The position numbers were made by a program, and so were the translations under genes. From positions 13,218 to 47,185 of the forward strand of contig DPDG01000028.1 of NCBI GenBank assembly GCA_003526375.1: a stretch of DNA of 33,968 bases, given 5' to 3'. This document shows, piece by piece, positions 23,056-31,608 of this stretch. The notes below the pieces were generated by a model. The model was not told the DNA's origin. It ran no database searches and was given only the letters and a program-made list of their open reading frames with translations. The DNA is from Lentisphaeria bacterium (GTDB lineage: Bacteria; Verrucomicrobiota; Lentisphaeria; Victivallales; UBA1829). Positions within the stretch are counted from its first letter, which is position 1; every line of letters starts with the position of its first letter.

Positions 23056-24426
23056 TCACTGAATATCGTAAAGCGCCAGTTTGCGGTGAAGCGTGCGGCG
23101 GCTGATCCCGAGCTTCTCCGCGGCACGGGTGCGGTTGCCGTCACACTCGTTCAATGCACGCTGAATCAACATTTTTTCATTCTTCTCCAGGTCGCACGTC
23201 GATGAGTTCAGAATCGTTTTTGAGATGCCCGGATTGATCTTTTCCCGGATATTCACGGGAACATTTTCAATGTCGATCTGAGAACCGCGCGTCAGAACGA
23301 CCATGCGTTCCATGCAGTTTTTGAGCTCCCGGATATTGCCCGGCCATGAATAGGAACACAGTGCGGACATCGCACTTTCGGAAACGGTGAACAGCGGCCT
23401 TCCGTTCTCCTTTGCGAAATAATCCAGATAATATTTCACAAGCGGCGGAATATCCTCCTGACGTTCGCGCAGAGGCGGCAGATGAATCGTCACGACATCC
23501 AGACGGTAGAACAGATCCTCGCGGAACGTCCCCTGCCTCACCATTTCCATCAGGTCGCGGTTGGTCGCGGTCACGACACGTGTGTCAACGGTGATCGTCT
23601 CCGTTCCGCCGATTCGTTCAAAAGAACGGGTCTCCAGAACACGGAGCAACTTGACCTGCGTCGAAAGCGGAATCTCCCCGATCTCATCCAGAAACAGCGT
23701 TCCGCCGTCCGCAAGCTCGAAACGCCCTTTGCGCTGCTCTGTGGCGCCGGTGAACGCACCGCGCTCATGCCCGAACAACTCACTCTCAAGCAGAGTCTCC
23801 GGCAACGCCGCACAATGCACGGCGATGAACTTTCCGGTGCGTCCGCTGAGCTGGTGAATCGCCTGCGCGATCAGCTCCTTTCCGGTTCCGCTTTCGCCCG
23901 TAATGCTGATCGTCGCACGCGTCGGGGCGACCTGCCGGACGTTGTCGATCACCCGCTGGATCGCCGCGGAGTTGCCGATAATGTTCTCCACGCCGAACTT
24001 GGAGTCCAGGCGTTTCCTGAGCTCCTGATTCTCCTCTTTGATGCGCCCCGACTCCAACGCTCTCTGAATCAGGATTTCAAGCTGATCGAAATTGACAGGC
24101 TTCGTAACGAAATCGAATGCGCCGTGTTTCATGGCTTCGACTGCGGTTTCAATGGAGCCGTAGGCGGTAAAGAGAATGCACGGCGGAGGCGGCGTCATTT
24201 TCAGCGTCGCTTCGAGAATCTTCATTCCGGTCGCGCCCGGCATACGGATGTCGCTCAGCACCAGATCATAATGATTGCGCTTCAGGAGATTCAAGCCGAT
24301 CTCGCCGTCCTCGGCAAGCGTCACTTCATAATCGGCGCGGAGGAATTTCGCCAGAACTTCACGCGTTCCGCGTTCATCGTCCACGATCAGGATCGAAGGT
24401 TTGTTTTTTTTATTGGAAACGGACAT
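23056..24426 (-). CDS. Sigma-54-dependent response regulator (NtrC family)
   Basis: A cytosolic transcription activator of 456 aa. The receiver domain (residues about 10-125) has the acidic pair DDE, phospho-acceptor Asp59 (LVLSDIRMPG) and conserved Lys110 (VTKPVNF). The AAA+ domain carries Walker A GESGTGKE (177-184), the sigma-54-contact loop GAFTGA (223-228), Walker B GGTLFLDEIGEI and an arginine-finger region REDLFYRLDVV. A Fis-type HTH ends the protein (NRTRAAEKLGISRRTLHRKL). It activates sigma-54 promoters when phosphorylated by the kinase encoded 3 nt upstream. Targets are unknown; I did not find a clear -24/-12 promoter in the window. Confidence 0.95.
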   Translation of the reverse strand: MSVSNKKNKPSILIVDDERGTREVLAKFLRADYEVTLAEDGEIGLNLLKRNHYDLVLSDIRMPGATGMKILEATLKMTPPPPCILFTAYGSIETAVEAMKHGAFDFVTKPVNFDQLEILIQRALESGRIKEENQELRKRLDSKFGVENIIGNSAAIQRVIDNVRQVAPTRATISITGESGTGKELIAQAIHQLSGRTGKFIAVHCAALPETLLESELFGHERGAFTGATEQRKGRFELADGGTLFLDEIGEIPLSTQVKLLRVLETRSFERIGGTETITVDTRVVTATNRDLMEMVRQGTFREDLFYRLDVVTIHLPPLRERQEDIPPLVKYYLDYFAKENGRPLFTVSESAMSALCSYSWPGNIRELKNCMERMVVLTRGSQIDIENVPVNIREKINPGISKTILNSSTCDLEKNEKMLIQRALNECDGNRTRAAEKLGISRRTLHRKLALYDIQ

Positions 24427-24429
24427 ATC

Positions 24430-25641
24430 TTACTCCAGTTCAAGGTGTTGCTTTTCTTCAGGACCCGGCAGGATACCGGCATTTTCAGGCGGAGGCGGCA
24501 GAACCCGGATTCTCGCGCCGAGACGCGGCAGGGCGATTGTGAACTTCGTGCCTTTCCCCACCTTGCTTTCAAAGGAAAGGCGCCCGCCGTGTTCGCGGAT
24601 CACACGCTCGACGACCATCAGTCCGAGCCCGTTTCCTTTCTCTTTCGTCGTAAAGAAAGGCTTGAAAAGACGTGCGGCGTCTTCGGGGCGGATTCCCTTG
24701 CCTTTATCTGCGACCTGCACGAACACATAACGGTCGTCACAGGAACAGGATATCGTCAGGGAGCCTCCCTGCGGCATCGCCTGCACCGCATTTTTGATCA
24801 GATTGTAAAATGCCTGCTTCAACTGGTTGATGTCCCCGCGGATCTTCGGCAGAGCCTCGCTCCACAGACAGTTCACCGTCACGTTGCGGCCCTCGATTTC
24901 ATGGCGCATGAAGGTCAGGGACTCCAATACAACATTTTTGATGTCAAGGACATGCATATCCGGTTTTGACGGGCGAAGCGCCTGCAGGAACTGATGGATG
25001 ATGCTGTCGAGACGCTCGACTTCCTTGCGTGACTCCCCGATCATTTCCGCCGCTTCCTCCGGGTTCAGCTCCCCTTTGGAAAGCATACGTTGAAAAAGCT
25101 GGAGATTCAGATAGAGACTGTTCAGGGGATTGCCGATTTCATGCGCGACTTCGGCGGCAAGCATCGAAACAAGCTGGGTGCGTTCCGACTCTGCGGCGGA
25201 ATTCATACGATCGTACATATCCGTGATGTCGTTGAAGATCAGCGTGGCATACTGCTGCTCCGGATCAGGGTCCGGGCGGGGCGCGACGTAAAATTTCAGG
25301 ATACGGCGGCGCGGATAAAGAATCTCGACCTCGTGGTATGCGCTTGCCGGGCTCTCCTTATCGGATGCCACAAGGTCGTTCCATGAAATTCCTTTCACCA
25401 GATGTGAAATTTTGATATGCTCGAAACGGTCCGGAATCCCGAACATCTCCTTTGCGACGGCATTGTGGTAAATCAACCGGAACGAGGAGTCAATGACGAC
25501 AATCCCCTCCTTGATCGAGTTGAACACCGACTCCAGAAAGCCGTGTTCGCGCGATAAAAGATGAATATAGGAGTTGATGCTGGCGGGGTCCATGGAATCC
25601 AGCTTGGAGACAAATTTATTGAAAAATTCATTTCTGGGCAT
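24430..25641 (-). CDS. PAS-domain sensor histidine kinase
   Basis: The partner kinase of the adjacent NtrC-type regulator, about 403 aa. A PAS domain covers roughly residues 30-145 (VFNSIKEGIVVIDSSFRLIYHNAVAKEMFG). The phospho-acceptor His is in AAEVAHEIGNPLNSLYLNLQ (about residue 167). The ATPase domain has the N-box NLIKNAVQA, G1 DKGKGI, F-box FFTTKEKGNGLGL and a late GKGTKFTIALP. No transmembrane segment or signal peptide is seen, so it is a soluble cytosolic sensor like NtrB. ATG at 25641 is used; a GTG nine bases upstream at 25650 is equally possible, with AGGAAAGG before both. Confidence 0.93.
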   Translation of the reverse strand: MPRNEFFNKFVSKLDSMDPASINSYIHLLSREHGFLESVFNSIKEGIVVIDSSFRLIYHNAVAKEMFGIPDRFEHIKISHLVKGISWNDLVASDKESPASAYHEVEILYPRRRILKFYVAPRPDPDPEQQYATLIFNDITDMYDRMNSAAESERTQLVSMLAAEVAHEIGNPLNSLYLNLQLFQRMLSKGELNPEEAAEMIGESRKEVERLDSIIHQFLQALRPSKPDMHVLDIKNVVLESLTFMRHEIEGRNVTVNCLWSEALPKIRGDINQLKQAFYNLIKNAVQAMPQGGSLTISCSCDDRYVFVQVADKGKGIRPEDAARLFKPFFTTKEKGNGLGLMVVERVIREHGGRLSFESKVGKGTKFTIALPRLGARIRVLPPPPENAGILPGPEEKQHLELE

Positions 25642-25690
25642 AGATGACACACCTTTCCTGAAAGCTTTTCATTGTGCTATTTTGTCACAC

Positions 25691-25718
25691 ACTATATCAT
25701 TCCTGAATTGAAATGCAA
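25691..25718 (-). promoter_or_regulatory. Sigma-70 promoter for the two-component genes
   Basis: On the minus strand TTGCAT (25718-25713) and TATAGT (25696-25691) with a 16-bp spacer, about 50 bp before the kinase start. Confidence 0.5.
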
Positions 25719-25727
25719 GAAAAAATC

Positions 25728-25755
25728 TTGATTTTCCGGATTTATGGGATATACT
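25728..25755 (+). promoter_or_regulatory. Sigma-70 promoter for the Nudix gene
   Basis: TTGATT at 25728-25733 and TATACT at 25750-25755 with a 16-bp spacer, 35 bp before the start at 25790. Confidence 0.6.
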
Positions 25756-25789
25756 TTCCGTCATAAACAACAAGGGATGCGGAATCATC

Positions 25790-26209
25790 ATGCGGAAACC
25801 GATTATCAATGTCTGCGGGGCCGTCATCCGCAGAGGTTCAAAAATACTGATCTGCGGACGTGCACCCGGTACAAAACTTGCCGGCTACAAGGAATTTCCC
25901 GGAGGAAAAGCGGAACCCGGAGAAACACTCTCGGAGTGTCTCCGCCGCGAAATCAGGGAGGAACTCGGAACGGAAATCTATACGCTTGATACCGCCTATC
26001 AGGCATGGGTCGAACTGCCGGACCGGATTTTTCATCTCCATTTCATCCGTTCCGTCATTCAGGACGGCGCGCCGGAACCGTCTCCGCAGGAAAACCAGAG
26101 CATGGAATGGCTCGAAACGGCAGAGCTGGACTCGGTCAACATGCTTCCCGCAGACGTCGGCATTGCAAAGCTTCTTGCGGAAAGCGCCAGAAAAACGGCG
26201 GAGAGTTGA
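25790..26209 (+). CDS. Nudix (MutT-like) hydrolase
   Basis: A cytosolic pyrophosphohydrolase of 139 aa, likely for oxidised or non-canonical nucleoside triphosphates such as 8-oxo-dGTP. The full Nudix box GX5EX7REUXEEXGU is present at residues 39-60 (GKAEPGE, then REIREELG). The N-terminus IINVCGAVIRRGSKILICGR and KEFPGGK fit the MutT group, and ENQSMEWL is the usual downstream strand. The assignment as the housekeeping MutT is probable but not certain. It has its own promoter; ECF sigma genes follow after about 80 nt that include a perfect 7-bp inverted repeat (TGAAAAA/TTTTTCA, about 26221-26237). Confidence 0.88.
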   Translation: MRKPIINVCGAVIRRGSKILICGRAPGTKLAGYKEFPGGKAEPGETLSECLRREIREELGTEIYTLDTAYQAWVELPDRIFHLHFIRSVIQDGAPEPSPQENQSMEWLETAELDSVNMLPADVGIAKLLAESARKTAES

Positions 26210-26288
26210 AAGTTTTTTTCATGAAAAATATTTTTTCAGCACAATAAACGGGACGCAGAATCCGTTTACGGAAACAAAAGCAGGGAAC

Positions 26289-26876
26289 ATGGATGACAAC
26301 GCTATCAATGACGAAATGCTGATCAAAGGGTATCTCGCCGGCAATCCGGAGGACTTCAATACCCTTTACGAGCGCTATAAACGCCGGCTTTACGCTTATC
26401 TGAACAGGATGCTGGCAGGAAGCGCGGTGTCGCCGGACGACATCTTTCAGCAGACATGGATCAAAGCGATCGACAATCTGCCGAAGTATGAGCACAAGCA
26501 GATGTTCCTTGCATGGCTGATCCGGATTGCGCACAATGTCGCGGTGGACGGATTCCGCAGGAATGCACGCGCAGGAGAAACGGAAATCAGCCTGGACGAG
26601 GAGGATTCCCCGCATGAAATCGCGGCGCCGGCAAGCGAACCGTGGCGCGAACTTCACAGGGAGGAACTCTCAAAAGCGATTGACACGGCGCTTGATTCGC
26701 TGTCGCCGGAACTGCGGGAGGTTTTCCTGATGCGGCGCGACGATATCCCGTTCAAAGAAATTGCGGAGATTCAGAAATGCTCGATCAACACTGTGCTCGC
26801 AAGAATGCAGTATGCGTTGAGGAATATGCGGAAGGCATTGAAAGACTGGTCTGAAAAAGAAGGAGGCGCAAAATGA
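26289..26876 (+). CDS. ECF-type RNA polymerase sigma factor
   Basis: An extracytoplasmic-function sigma-70 family factor of 195 aa. Region 2 lies at about residues 20-95 (FNTLYERYKRRLYAYLNRML, then DDIFQQTWIKAIDNLPKY, and FLAWLIRIAHNVAVDGFRR, the -10-binding helix). Region 4 is at about 125-182 (LSPELREVFLMRRDDIPFKE and the HTH CSINTVLARMQYALRNMRKAL). The ATG at 26289 has AGGGA 7 nt upstream; a longer in-frame ORF from 25860 overlaps the Nudix gene in another frame and is not real. It overlaps the anti-sigma gene by 4 nt, the classical arrangement. The promoter recognised by this factor was not identified. Confidence 0.92.
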   Translation: MDDNAINDEMLIKGYLAGNPEDFNTLYERYKRRLYAYLNRMLAGSAVSPDDIFQQTWIKAIDNLPKYEHKQMFLAWLIRIAHNVAVDGFRRNARAGETEISLDEEDSPHEIAAPASEPWRELHREELSKAIDTALDSLSPELREVFLMRRDDIPFKEIAEIQKCSINTVLARMQYALRNMRKALKDWSEKEGGAK

Positions 26877-27349
26877 AGAAATGCAGAGATTACAGAATGG
26901 AGCTCCTTGAGGGAAAAGACTCGCAGGAACTTCACAGGCATCTTGCGGAATGCCCGGAATGCGCCGACGCACGGAATGCATGGGAAGCAATGAAAAACGC
27001 CGCAGTTCTGCCGGAAGTCCCGGAACTGCTGACTTCGAATGTCAGAAATTACGCGGCATCGGCACTGCGCGGAAAGCAGAGGCGCTTCCATCTGAAATAT
27101 ATCTGGATGCCTGCCGCCGCGGCACTCTTCATCTGTTTCGGAATCGCCTATACCGCGCTTCCGGGACTCCCGCAGGCAAAAGTGGCGACGCCGGTCAATC
27201 TTACGGAAACTTACAGCGGGATGGATACTCTGGATTCCGATCTGCTGGCTCTGACCTCCCAACTGGAGCAGACTTCGGACAAGCTCCTCAGTATGACGGT
27301 GCTTTCGTCGATCATGGAAACCGCCCAGAAAAACGGAGGCAGCATATGA
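26873..27349 (+). CDS. Anti-sigma factor with zinc-finger (zf-HC2-like) domain
   Basis: A membrane-bound anti-sigma factor of 158 aa that should hold the neighbouring ECF sigma factor inactive. The N-terminal HxxxCxxC zinc motif is His23, Cys27, Cys30 (HRHLAECPEC), followed by a helical sigma-binding part. One transmembrane helix lies at about 76-97 (YIWMPAAAALFICFGIAYTAL), and about 60 residues project outside with a helical, Leu/Ser-rich segment. No protease motif is seen. It overlaps the sigma gene at its start and the next gene at its end, both by ATGA, so the three are translationally linked. Confidence 0.85.
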   Translation: MKKCRDYRMELLEGKDSQELHRHLAECPECADARNAWEAMKNAAVLPEVPELLTSNVRNYAASALRGKQRRFHLKYIWMPAAAALFICFGIAYTALPGLPQAKVATPVNLTETYSGMDTLDSDLLALTSQLEQTSDKLLSMTVLSSIMETAQKNGGSI

Positions 27350-27765
27350 ACAAAACTCTGTTTTCCATTGTCTTATCAACATTCCTCTGCGCGGGGGCGT
27401 CGGCTCAGACCACAAGGACGCATGGGCCGCTGTTGTCTCCACGCGGAGGAAATCATTCCATGCCATCGCAGAGTTCCGGCTCCTACACCCCCGGAAAAGT
27501 CACGCTGCCTCCTTCACAGCCGTTAAAAACACAGTCAACCGCCAGGACTTATGACAGAACCAATCTTCAATCTCCCTCCAGTCTGTCAAAACAGACAGGA
27601 ACTTCCCGGACTTATCAGACGCCGGCTGTGGCAAAGCCACTTCTTGAACCTGACAGTGCAACTTCAAAAGTAATCAACGGAGAAGCGGTTCCCGTCAGCG
27701 GAGCAAAAGAGGTGAAGATCAGCCGTCAGCCGCAAACTCTCTCTGAAACAAAATCAGAAAAATAA
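27346..27765 (+). CDS. Secreted Ser/Thr/Pro-rich protein, unknown
   Basis: Not recognised. 139 aa with a clear Sec signal peptide (MNKTLFSIVLSTFLCAGASA, cleavage near residue 20-21). The mature part is low-complexity, rich in Ser, Thr, Pro, Gln and Lys, with repeated TxRTY motifs (SRTYQTP, ARTYDRT) and no cysteine, so it is probably disordered and periplasmic or surface-exposed. It is translationally coupled to the anti-sigma gene (ATGA overlap), with GGAGG before its ATG. This tight link suggests it is part of the ECF signalling system, perhaps as a sensor or target in the envelope; that is inference. Confidence 0.75.
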   Translation: MNKTLFSIVLSTFLCAGASAQTTRTHGPLLSPRGGNHSMPSQSSGSYTPGKVTLPPSQPLKTQSTARTYDRTNLQSPSSLSKQTGTSRTYQTPAVAKPLLEPDSATSKVINGEAVPVSGAKEVKISRQPQTLSETKSEK

Positions 27766-27792
27766 GAACCGTCATCTTGAAAGGACCCCATA

Positions 27793-28416
27793 ATGAATAA
27801 AACTCTGATGATTTTTCTTTCCGCAGTCCTTCTGCTGGGCGCCGCCGCCATGACGGCACAGGAAGCTCCACAGAAAAGCAATGTTCCCGCGGAAGATATG
27901 CCGCCCGGACCGCCGCCGATGCCGCGCATGAAAAGCCCGCATGACTATTTCATGGAAAAACTGACTCCGGCGGAACGCGATGAGATTACAAAGCTGATCC
28001 GGGAAAAAAAGTTCCCCGAACTCAAGACCAGAATGCATGAACTTTTCATGAAATACCGTCCGGAGGAGGATAAGCGCGTTTCCACCTTAAGCGAGAAATA
28101 TCTTGCCGCCAGGACGGAAGAAGAAAAGGCGCAGATCAGAAAAGAACTGGAAGCCGCAATCCGTATCCAGTTCGCCAAACGCATGGAATTCACAAAACGG
28201 AATATCAGCGATGCGGAAGAACAGTTGAAAACCGCCGAAAAACGTTTGAAAAGGCTCAAGGAACACTACGAACGGAATCAGAAAAAATCGGAGGAAATCA
28301 TTCAGATGCGCCTGAAATGGATGTGCACTCCGAAATCCGAGCGCCGGAAACTGCGTCCGCCGCGGGACGGAAGAAAAGGTCCCCCGCCACAGGAACGTTT
28401 TGAAAAACAAAAGTAG
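27793..28416 (+). CDS. Secreted coiled-coil protein, unknown (Spy/CpxP-like in layout)
   Basis: Not firmly recognised. 207 aa with a Sec signal peptide (MNKTLMIFLSAVLLLGAAAM, cleavage near TAQ). After a Pro-rich linker (DMPPGPPPMPRM), the sequence LTPAERDEITKLIREKKFPE opens a long charged helical region (about 60-165), then a basic Pro-rich tail. The opening LTPAE and helical hairpin are reminiscent of LTxxQ periplasmic stress proteins such as CpxP, Spy and CnrX-like sensors, which are often controlled by ECF or Cpx systems. This is a resemblance only. AAAGGA precedes the ATG; 27 nt separate it from the previous gene, and a good terminator follows. Confidence 0.75.
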   Translation: MNKTLMIFLSAVLLLGAAAMTAQEAPQKSNVPAEDMPPGPPPMPRMKSPHDYFMEKLTPAERDEITKLIREKKFPELKTRMHELFMKYRPEEDKRVSTLSEKYLAARTEEEKAQIRKELEAAIRIQFAKRMEFTKRNISDAEEQLKTAEKRLKRLKEHYERNQKKSEEIIQMRLKWMCTPKSERRKLRPPRDGRKGPPPQERFEKQK

Positions 28417-28421
28417 TCAGT

Positions 28422-28450
28422 AAAAGCCGGAACTCAGATTCCGGCTTTTC
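28422..28450. terminator. Bidirectional rho-independent terminator
   Basis: A stem of AAAAGCCGGAA / TTCCGGCTTTT with a 6-nt loop between the stops of the plus-strand secreted protein gene and the minus-strand membrane protein gene. The A/T ends suit both directions. Confidence 0.88.
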
Positions 28451-28454
28451 TATT

Positions 28455-30206
28455 TCAAGGCAGCTCTGCATCCGGTTTCTCAGATGGAACCTCTGTGCTC
28501 AAAGCCCTGCCGGTAAACGGATCAAGCGGTGCATTTTTCAGGTAACATGCCACAGTTTTTCCTTCGAGCCGCGCCCGTTCTTCCGCCACGGCAAGGATTG
28601 TTTCACGCTGCTTCAAGCTGAGATAGGCAAATTTTCTCAGACAGCCTTTCAGGTCAACCAAAAAATTGCGATGAACGGAATAACTGCGCTTTGCCAGAGC
28701 GTCCAAGACCTGATTCACGGAATTTTCAATCTCAAAATAATCTTTCGGCAGCAGTTTCGCCACATTGTACAGACAGGCAAGGACATGAGTCTGGTCTTGA
28801 ATCAGAAGCTGCATGACCGGCACTTTCCTGTCCCGCGAATCCATCTTTCCGGAACGGATGCCTTTGAACATCTGAATCAGCATGACTCCCTCATAAAACA
28901 GCGCGTTGGCGGCAAACTGCGGTATCTGTCTGTCTCCATCAACCAGACTGCACTGCAGTTTCTCCAGCTCCGTGCCGTTGAGTAAACCGGCATCCAGAAT
29001 ATCGCCCAGAACGGAGAGACGGGCAATCTGTGCGTCGGTTCCCAGAAGCGTGGAAACAAGAGTGACGTCATCATACAGGAATTGTTCCAGCCGTTCCATC
29101 TTGCCCAAAGACTCCAAGGCGACACTCTTTTCTCCCCGCAGAACTGCAAGACGGCATCTCAGGCGATATGTATTCCACCATGACTGCATCAGAATCATAT
29201 TCGATGTTCTGAACTCATGCAGAGGCTTTGCAAAGTCGCGCGCCTCTTTCAGATAAGGAAGCCTCACCAGAGCATCCAGTTCGGCAAACATGGTTTTCCG
29301 GTCACGCTCCCATTGTTCCAAGCTATTCCGGTCCGCTGCGGTCAAGTCCCGTATCTTCTTGTCCAGAAGCCGGTAAAGATCACTTCCGTCTGCAAAATCT
29401 CCGGAAAAGTCAGGCAGTTTTTCAGGCATATTCGGCACTGTGCCATGATAATAGAGACGTTCCAGTGTTCCCGGTTCCGCCTTCTTTCCATACAGCGCAC
29501 CGAACGCATCGCAGACATGATCAAACTGCTTCCTGAAATGATATTCTGAAAAATAAGGATATACCACAGCCAGGATTCCAATTGTCATCAATGTCAGGAA
29601 ATTACGGCGTGCAATTCCCGGAAAGCGGCGATGAAACAGCAGGCACAGCAGGTAAACAATCGCAAGATAACAGAACAGCAGCAATGCATACTGAATGCCA
29701 AGCGGCAAAAATCCCAGGTAATCCATCCCAACAGCAATATAAATCAAAGGAGGAATAAAACTGACTGTGAAACCTTTGCGCGAAGTTTTCCATGCGGCTG
29801 GAATCAATACCGCCGCAAAACAGTAGAACATCAGGAAAAGAGGTATGTCCGGCAGAGTCTCTGCGGCTCCGGAAAATCTGGCTCCAAGCCATAAAAGAGG
29901 CGGTCCGGCGACGAGCGGCAGAAGATAATATTTCCGGTTCATCATCGACGATGCGGGAAACTTTTCCGCCAGCAGTTCCCGGAAACACCGGCAGGCAGTA
30001 TTGAGAAAGGCGATCAGAAGCAGGCACTCAATCGCAAACAGAGGATTTTCCCGGTTCCGGACCACATTCTCAAACCATTCCGCGGGATTATACTGCATCA
30101 GGAGAATATCCGCAAAATTGTAGAATGTGAAATAGAGTCCCGTAACAATAATCAAAGCGCCGCAGGTATCCTGCGGACACCATATTTTTTTCAGCCATTC
30201 ACGCAT
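28455..30206 (-). CDS. Large multi-spanning membrane protein, unknown
   Basis: Not recognised. 583 aa. The N-terminal ~220 residues contain about seven hydrophobic segments (for example 14-36, 56-72, 93-110, 118-140, 150-166, 168-190 and 200-218). The C-terminal ~360 residues are soluble and mainly helical, with WERDRKTMFAELDALVRLPY and LGKMERLEQFL-type repeats suggestive of helical-repeat folds, and end with NAPLDPFTGRALSTEV. The DPFTG(x)AL ending recalls a short C-terminal motif seen in other uncharacterised proteins of this phylum, but I cannot confirm it. No enzyme motif. AGAGGCAGG precedes the ATG. It is 64 nt downstream of miaB and may be co-transcribed with it. Confidence 0.75.
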   Translation of the reverse strand: MREWLKKIWCPQDTCGALIIVTGLYFTFYNFADILLMQYNPAEWFENVVRNRENPLFAIECLLLIAFLNTACRCFRELLAEKFPASSMMNRKYYLLPLVAGPPLLWLGARFSGAAETLPDIPLFLMFYCFAAVLIPAAWKTSRKGFTVSFIPPLIYIAVGMDYLGFLPLGIQYALLLFCYLAIVYLLCLLFHRRFPGIARRNFLTLMTIGILAVVYPYFSEYHFRKQFDHVCDAFGALYGKKAEPGTLERLYYHGTVPNMPEKLPDFSGDFADGSDLYRLLDKKIRDLTAADRNSLEQWERDRKTMFAELDALVRLPYLKEARDFAKPLHEFRTSNMILMQSWWNTYRLRCRLAVLRGEKSVALESLGKMERLEQFLYDDVTLVSTLLGTDAQIARLSVLGDILDAGLLNGTELEKLQCSLVDGDRQIPQFAANALFYEGVMLIQMFKGIRSGKMDSRDRKVPVMQLLIQDQTHVLACLYNVAKLLPKDYFEIENSVNQVLDALAKRSYSVHRNFLVDLKGCLRKFAYLSLKQRETILAVAEERARLEGKTVACYLKNAPLDPFTGRALSTEVPSEKPDAELP

Positions 30207-30270
30207 GTCGCCTGCCTCTGTAAAAAACGATACCGGAGAGCCGTATGATTTCCATTCCGCCTGTCATGCC

Positions 30271-31608
30271 CTACTGCTCAATTGTTCCATAAAGAGTCAT
30301 CGGGGTGGCGCGCTCAATCCTCACATTGATGAAATCGCCGGGCTTGAGTCCGTCGGCAGGAGTGAACACCACAAGTTTGAACGTATCGGTCCTGCCCGAC
30401 CAGCGTGCCGGATTGCGTTTGCTCGGACCTTCGGCAAGGACTTCGAAAGTCTGTCCGACGAGTTCATTGTTCTTGAACTCATTGATTGCGGCAAGGTCCT
30501 TCAGGAGCACGTCATTGCGCCGCTCCTTCTCCTCCTGCGGGACATCGTCCGCCATTTTCGAGGAAACGGTGCCTTTGCGGGGAGAATATTTGAAGATGAA
30601 CGCATTGTCATAAGCCGCTTCGCGCATGATCCGGCGCGTCGCTTCAAAATCCTCCTCCGTCTCGCCGGGAAACCCGACAATGATATCCGTGGAAAAATTG
30701 ATTCCCGGAACCAGTGCGCGCAAACTGTTGATGATGTTCATGTAATGGGCGGAATCATAAGGCCTGTTCATCCGTCTCAGAATCCGGTCCGAACCCGACT
30801 GCAACGGCAGGTGAATACACTTGCAGACTTTCGGCAGACGTGCAATCGTTTCGATCAGTTTCCTGTTGAAAAACGCAGGATGGGGCGAAGTGAAACGGAT
30901 TCTGCGGATGCCGTCGATGGCGGAAATCCGTTCCAGCAGTTCGGCAAACGGTGAATTGTCATCCGCAATCGGCGGCGGAACACCGTCAAGACCGTATGCG
31001 GCGACATTCTGACCGAGCAGCATGATTTCCCTGATACCGTGTTCCGCCAGTTCCGCGGCTTCCGCCACGATGCCATCCATATTGCGGCTGCGTTCCGGAC
31101 CGCGCACATACGGCACAATGCAGTAGGTGCAAAAGTTGTTGCAACCGTAGTTGATGTTGACCCACGCGTTGGGGAAACTGGTACGGGTCGTTTCGTAATC
31201 TTCTTCGTTGAAACTCAAAAATTCCGTATTGTACACCTTGCGCTTGCGGCTTTGTTTAAGACCTTGCACTGCCTCTTTCAGCATACCGAGGTTGCCCGTG
31301 CCAAGCACGATGTCGACGTACGGATAACTTTCCCTGATCTGCGCGGCGACGCCGTCCTGCTGCGACATACAACCGACAACAGCCACAATCATGTTGCGGT
31401 TACGCTGTTTAAGTTTCTTCACCTGTCCGATGTGACCGTAAATTTTCTGCTCGGCTGTTTCGCGGATACAGCAGGTGTTGAACACCACGATGTCGGCGTT
31501 TTCCATCGAGTCGCACGGGTTGTAGCCAAGGCTTTCCAGCATGCCCGCGATTTTTTCCGAGTCGTGTATGTTCATCTGACAACCGTATGTATGAATGAAG
31601 TAATTCAT
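30271..31608 (-). CDS. miaB: tRNA-2-methylthio-N6-dimethylallyladenosine synthase
   Basis: A radical-SAM methylthiotransferase that converts i6A37 to ms2i6A37 in tRNA. 445 aa. The N-terminal UPF0004 cysteines are Cys10 (HTYGCQMN), Cys46 (VVFNTCCIRE) and Cys80 (VVGCMSQ); the radical-SAM cluster is Cys156, Cys160, Cys163 (CNNFCTYC). YVRGPERSR, LLGQNVAAYG and HLPLQSGSDRIL are typical of MiaB, and a C-terminal TRAM domain follows. The start at 31608 has GGAGG 5 nt upstream. Codon use in the 5' half seems somewhat different from the 3' half (more GGT/GGC and CGT/CGC), near the compositional change at the right end of the window. Confidence 0.94.
   Translation of the reverse strand: MNYFIHTYGCQMNIHDSEKIAGMLESLGYNPCDSMENADIVVFNTCCIRETAEQKIYGHIGQVKKLKQRNRNMIVAVVGCMSQQDGVAAQIRESYPYVDIVLGTGNLGMLKEAVQGLKQSRKRKVYNTEFLSFNEEDYETTRTSFPNAWVNINYGCNNFCTYCIVPYVRGPERSRNMDGIVAEAAELAEHGIREIMLLGQNVAAYGLDGVPPPIADDNSPFAELLERISAIDGIRRIRFTSPHPAFFNRKLIETIARLPKVCKCIHLPLQSGSDRILRRMNRPYDSAHYMNIINSLRALVPGINFSTDIIVGFPGETEEDFEATRRIMREAAYDNAFIFKYSPRKGTVSSKMADDVPQEEKERRNDVLLKDLAAINEFKNNELVGQTFEVLAEGPSKRNPARWSGRTDTFKLVVFTPADGLKPGDFINVRIERATPMTLYGTIEQ

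Noticed and set aside
23056..24426. Assignment of the response regulator as PrsR (PEP-CTERM regulator)
   Set aside because: The presence of a TIGR04073 gene is suggestive, but nothing in the protein separates it from other NtrC-type regulators and no exosortase genes are nearby.
23482..24969. Very long plus-strand ORF opposite the two-component genes, and similar long ORFs opposite argB, prfB, M42 peptidase and miaB
   Set aside because: They are antisense shadows of clearly conserved genes and have Arg/His-rich, family-less translations.
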